A DNA stretch of 8,340 nucleotides from positions 4,134-12,473 of the forward strand of contig JAUJMI010000057.1 of assembly GCA_030446945.1 (NCBI GenBank). Reading direction: 5' to 3'. A program made the position numbers and the translations under genes. Each line of letters starts with the position of its first letter. Positions within the stretch are counted from its first letter, which is position 1. This DNA comes from Longimicrobium sp. (GTDB lineage Bacteria > Gemmatimonadota > Gemmatimonadetes > Longimicrobiales > Longimicrobiaceae). Positions 7,132 through 8,340 of the stretch are shown piece after piece. The notes below the pieces were generated by a model, which saw nothing but the letters and a program-made list of their open reading frames with translations, was not told where the DNA came from and did not search any database.

Positions 7132-7331
7132 GCGCTGAAGTCTGTCGAAGAGACGGAGACCGGGTTCTCGGCGTACTCCCCCGATCTGCCCGGCTGCATC
7201 AGCGCCCGACACAGGAGGAGTGGAGGCGAACAGGCGAAGCTGTTGAGTTCCACATCGAGGGGTCAGGTCTGGAAGGCCTGCCGGTGCGCGAGCCGACGAA
7301 CGGGGGAGGCCTAAGGCGAGGCGGCCGCTAG
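7132..7331 (+). pseudogene. Decayed HicB-family antitoxin gene
   Basis: Two adjoining reading frames together give a recognisable HicB-like protein. One frame (from about 7138) reads SVEETETGFSAYSPDLPGC, matching the HicB N-terminal core (VIE..TGFSAY.PDLPGC). From about 7209 the next frame reads TQEEWRRTGEAVEFHIEG and then LEGLPVREPT, matching the family's GDT.EEV..N..EAIEFHIEGL...G.P.P.P pattern, and stops at TAG 7329-7331. The frames join around 7205-7210, where the conserved Gly-Asp is lost, so at least one indel has occurred. The first few residues and a start codon are missing: the first frame reaches back to a TAG at 7078-7080 without a start. HicB neutralises the HicA mRNA interferase in type II toxin-antitoxin modules; no hicA partner is visible. 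The family call comes from reading the motifs, not from a search. Confidence 0.7.
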
Positions 7332-7351
7332 GCGGCGCTATCAGAAAGCAG

Positions 7352-7388
7352 AGCGGGGCGCGCCGGGATCTCTCCCGCGCGCCCCGCT
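7352..7388 (-). terminator. Rho-independent terminator of the fasciclin gene
   Basis: AGCGGGGCGCGC (7352-7363) pairs perfectly with GCGCGCCCCGCT (7377-7388); inside it GGGA (7365-7368) pairs with TCCC (7373-7376) around TCTC, leaving one bulged C. It lies 21 bases after the fasciclin stop. Read on the minus strand, the hairpin is followed by CTGCTTTCTGATAG, a modest T-run. It also separates the fasciclin gene from the HicB remnant on the other strand. Confidence 0.75.
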
Positions 7389-7409
7389 GCACTTGCCTGG
7401 CTCCCGCGA

Positions 7410-7994
7410 CTACTTCGGAAGCAGGACCTTGTTGATGACGTGGATCACGCCGTTGGACTGGAGCACGTCGTAGGTGGAGATGCTCGCGACGTTCCCCGAC
7501 TCGTCGCGGACGGTGACGTTCATCGGCCCGTTCATCATGGCGGTGAGGGTGCCGCCGCTGGCGGTGCGCAGCATGGCTCTGCCGTTCCCCTGGCGGATCA
7601 TGCGCATCAGGTCCGCGGCGGTGTGGCGGCCCGGTACCACGTGGTAGGTCAGCACCTTGGCGAGCGACGACTTGTTCTCCGGGCGCAGCAGGGTGGTGAC
7701 GGTGCCCTCCGGAAGGTTCTCGAAGGCGTCGTTGACCGGCGCGAAGACCGTAAACGGCCCGCGGCCCTTGAGCGTCTGCACCAGGTCCGCCGCCTTCACC
7801 GCCGCCACCAGGGTGGTGTGGTCCGCCGAGTTCACCGCGTTGTCCACGATGTCGCGCGACGGGAGCATCGACTGCCCGCCCACCATCACCGCCGCCCGCG
7901 GCATCCCCGCGGCGTGGCCTCGGCTCGCCTGCGCGGATGCGGCTCCCGCCGTCATGGCGGTGGCGACCAGAACCATCGCAATCGTCTTCTTCAT
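7410..7994 (-). CDS. Secreted fasciclin (FAS1) domain protein
   Basis: A 194-residue exported protein with one FAS1 domain, a fold used in extracellular adhesion and matrix or surface proteins; the ligand of bacterial single-domain members is generally unknown. Residues 1-21 (MKKTIAMVLVATAMTAGAASA) are a signal peptide with an Ala-X-Ala site before Gln22. A short linker leads to SRDIVDNAVNSADHTTLVAA (about 46-65), the H1 box GPFTVFAPVNDAF (79-91), the conserved LTYHVVPG (115-122) with the FAS1 Tyr-His, and the closing NGVIHVINKVLLPK (181-194). Length and order are typical and nothing is truncated. ATG 8003 would add three residues but abuts its AAGGG with no spacing; ATG 7994 has AAGGG (8004-8008) at 9 nt, so I prefer it. 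The gene stands alone, with its own terminator. Confidence 0.93.
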   Translation of the reverse strand: MKKTIAMVLVATAMTAGAASAQASRGHAAGMPRAAVMVGGQSMLPSRDIVDNAVNSADHTTLVAAVKAADLVQTLKGRGPFTVFAPVNDAFENLPEGTVTTLLRPENKSSLAKVLTYHVVPGRHTAADLMRMIRQGNGRAMLRTASGGTLTAMMNGPMNVTVRDESGNVASISTYDVLQSNGVIHVINKVLLPK

Positions 7995-8135
7995 CTTTTC
8001 CATCCCTTGTGCCAGGTTGATCCATCCTGTCTCGTTGCAAGAGGATACGAGGCCCGGGTGGAACTGGATCTACGACCCGCGGGCCGGGCTCTTGCCGCAC
8101 ACCGCGGAGAAACAGGGAACCGGAGGAGGGCGGCG
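7995..8135 (-). promoter_or_regulatory. Upstream region of the fasciclin gene
   Basis: It contains the AAGGG ribosome binding site at 8004-8008 and presumably the promoter. GAGGATACGAGG at 8041-8052 (CCTCGTATCCTC on the coding strand) also occurs at 931-942 before the lipoprotein gene. The embedded TATCCT could be a -10 element, but no matching -35 was found. The block CCGCGGGCC near 8088 is GC-rich and palindromic. No coding sequence was recognised. Confidence 0.4.
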
Positions 8136-8282
8136 ATGCGCGTCGCGCTAGGCGAAGGGTTCGCGCTGGCGCGGAAGAGCGGCGTGCAGCCGGACGCGCT
8201 GGTAGAGGTGCTCTCCGGCACGCTGCTGGGCTCGCCCGCCTTCACGGCGTACGCGCGGCAGATCGTCGAGGGCCGCTTCCAT
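8136..8282 (+). pseudogene. Fragment of a 3-hydroxyisobutyrate / 6-phosphogluconate dehydrogenase-type C-terminal domain
   Basis: From ATG 8136 the frame reads GEGFALARKSGVQPDALVEV and then LSGTLLGSPAFTAYARQIVE, GRF. This matches the helical C-terminal (NAD_binding_11) domain of beta-hydroxyacid dehydrogenases, where E.ALA.K.G.....L.EVL......SPA......I..G.F is typical. The N-terminal Rossmann domain (about 160 residues) is absent upstream, and after GRF (8271-8279) the frame becomes Pro/Arg-rich (PPVPPPRAHGRNPVYLDP) instead of continuing with the family's GF...L..KD segment. About 48 codons are therefore recognisable. The frame is open to the window edge, so the total length is unknown. GGAGGAGGG lies before the ATG and would serve as a ribosome binding site, so an expressed short protein cannot be ruled out. 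A gene remnant is more likely. The family was recognised by eye. Confidence 0.5.
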
Positions 8283-8340
8283 CCGCCGGTTCCTCCTCCT
8301 CGTGCTCACGGGAGGAATCCTGTATATCTCGACCCTGTAC
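8283..8340 (+). other. Right edge: possible start of a membrane or exported protein
   Basis: In the frame +1 to the dehydrogenase fragment, about 8281-8340 reads IRRFLLLVLTGGILYISTLY, which looks like a basic-hydrophobic signal or anchor. There is no ATG, GTG or TTG at the right place before it, so it may be a frame coincidence of the CCTCCTCCTC run or a gene whose start was lost. The window ends before this can be decided. Confidence 0.2.

Noticed and set aside
7038..7253. A 71-codon minus-strand frame opposite the HicB remnant
   Set aside because: The recognisable protein similarity is on the plus strand; the antisense product has no family features and no clear ribosome binding site.
7096..8100. 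A 334-codon minus-strand frame across the fasciclin gene
   Set aside because: It is out of frame with a clear FAS1 protein, and its Arg/Gly/His/Pro-rich product resembles no family.
1..8340. CRISPR arrays, tRNA or rRNA genes, insertion sequences
   Set aside because: No regularly spaced repeats, no cloverleaf or CCA-ended tRNA pattern, no rRNA core sequence and no transposase-like protein or terminal inverted repeats were seen.

Overview
The window is 8.3 kb of very GC-rich bacterial DNA in which nearly every codon of the real genes ends in G or C. The combination of a single-chain NAD-glutamate dehydrogenase of about 1,600 residues, a secreted fasciclin-domain protein and a DoxX-type membrane protein suggests a soil or environmental bacterium. 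A Gemmatimonadota/Longimicrobium-like source is my best guess, from overall style only; no rRNA or other taxonomic marker is present.

Layout: (1) 1-917, minus strand: 5' part of an unrecognised lipoprotein gene that runs off the left edge, with an apparent one-base frameshift near 142-145. (2) 918-1226: divergent intergenic region with small dyads, serving the lipoprotein gene and gdh. (3) 1227-6080, plus strand: intact NAD-specific glutamate dehydrogenase (GdhB/L-GDH180 family), the dominant gene. (4) 6081-6275: 3' region of gdh with two alternative hairpins and then a strong GC hairpin plus T-run that ends gdh and also sits just behind the convergent doxX-like gene. (5) 6276-6821, minus strand: DoxX-family membrane protein. 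(6) 6822-7409: gene-poor stretch holding a decayed HicB-type antitoxin (plus strand, about 7132-7331) and the terminator of the next gene. (7) 7410-7994, minus strand: secreted fasciclin (FAS1) protein. (8) 8004-8340: fasciclin promoter region and then a short plus-strand fragment of a 3-hydroxyisobutyrate/6-phosphogluconate dehydrogenase-type C-terminal domain whose homology stops abruptly before the window edge.

The genes do not form an evident operon or pathway. Each intact gene looks like its own transcription unit: gdh is divergent from the lipoprotein gene and convergent with doxX. Glutamate dehydrogenase links amino-acid catabolism to 2-oxoglutarate. The lipoprotein and the fasciclin protein are exported. 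The stretch from 6.9 kb to the right edge carries at least two gene remnants and looks like an area of turnover. I found no convincing new multi-gene system. The best leads are the HicB remnant, the frameshifted lipoprotein, the truncated dehydrogenase fragment and the structured DNA around gdh.
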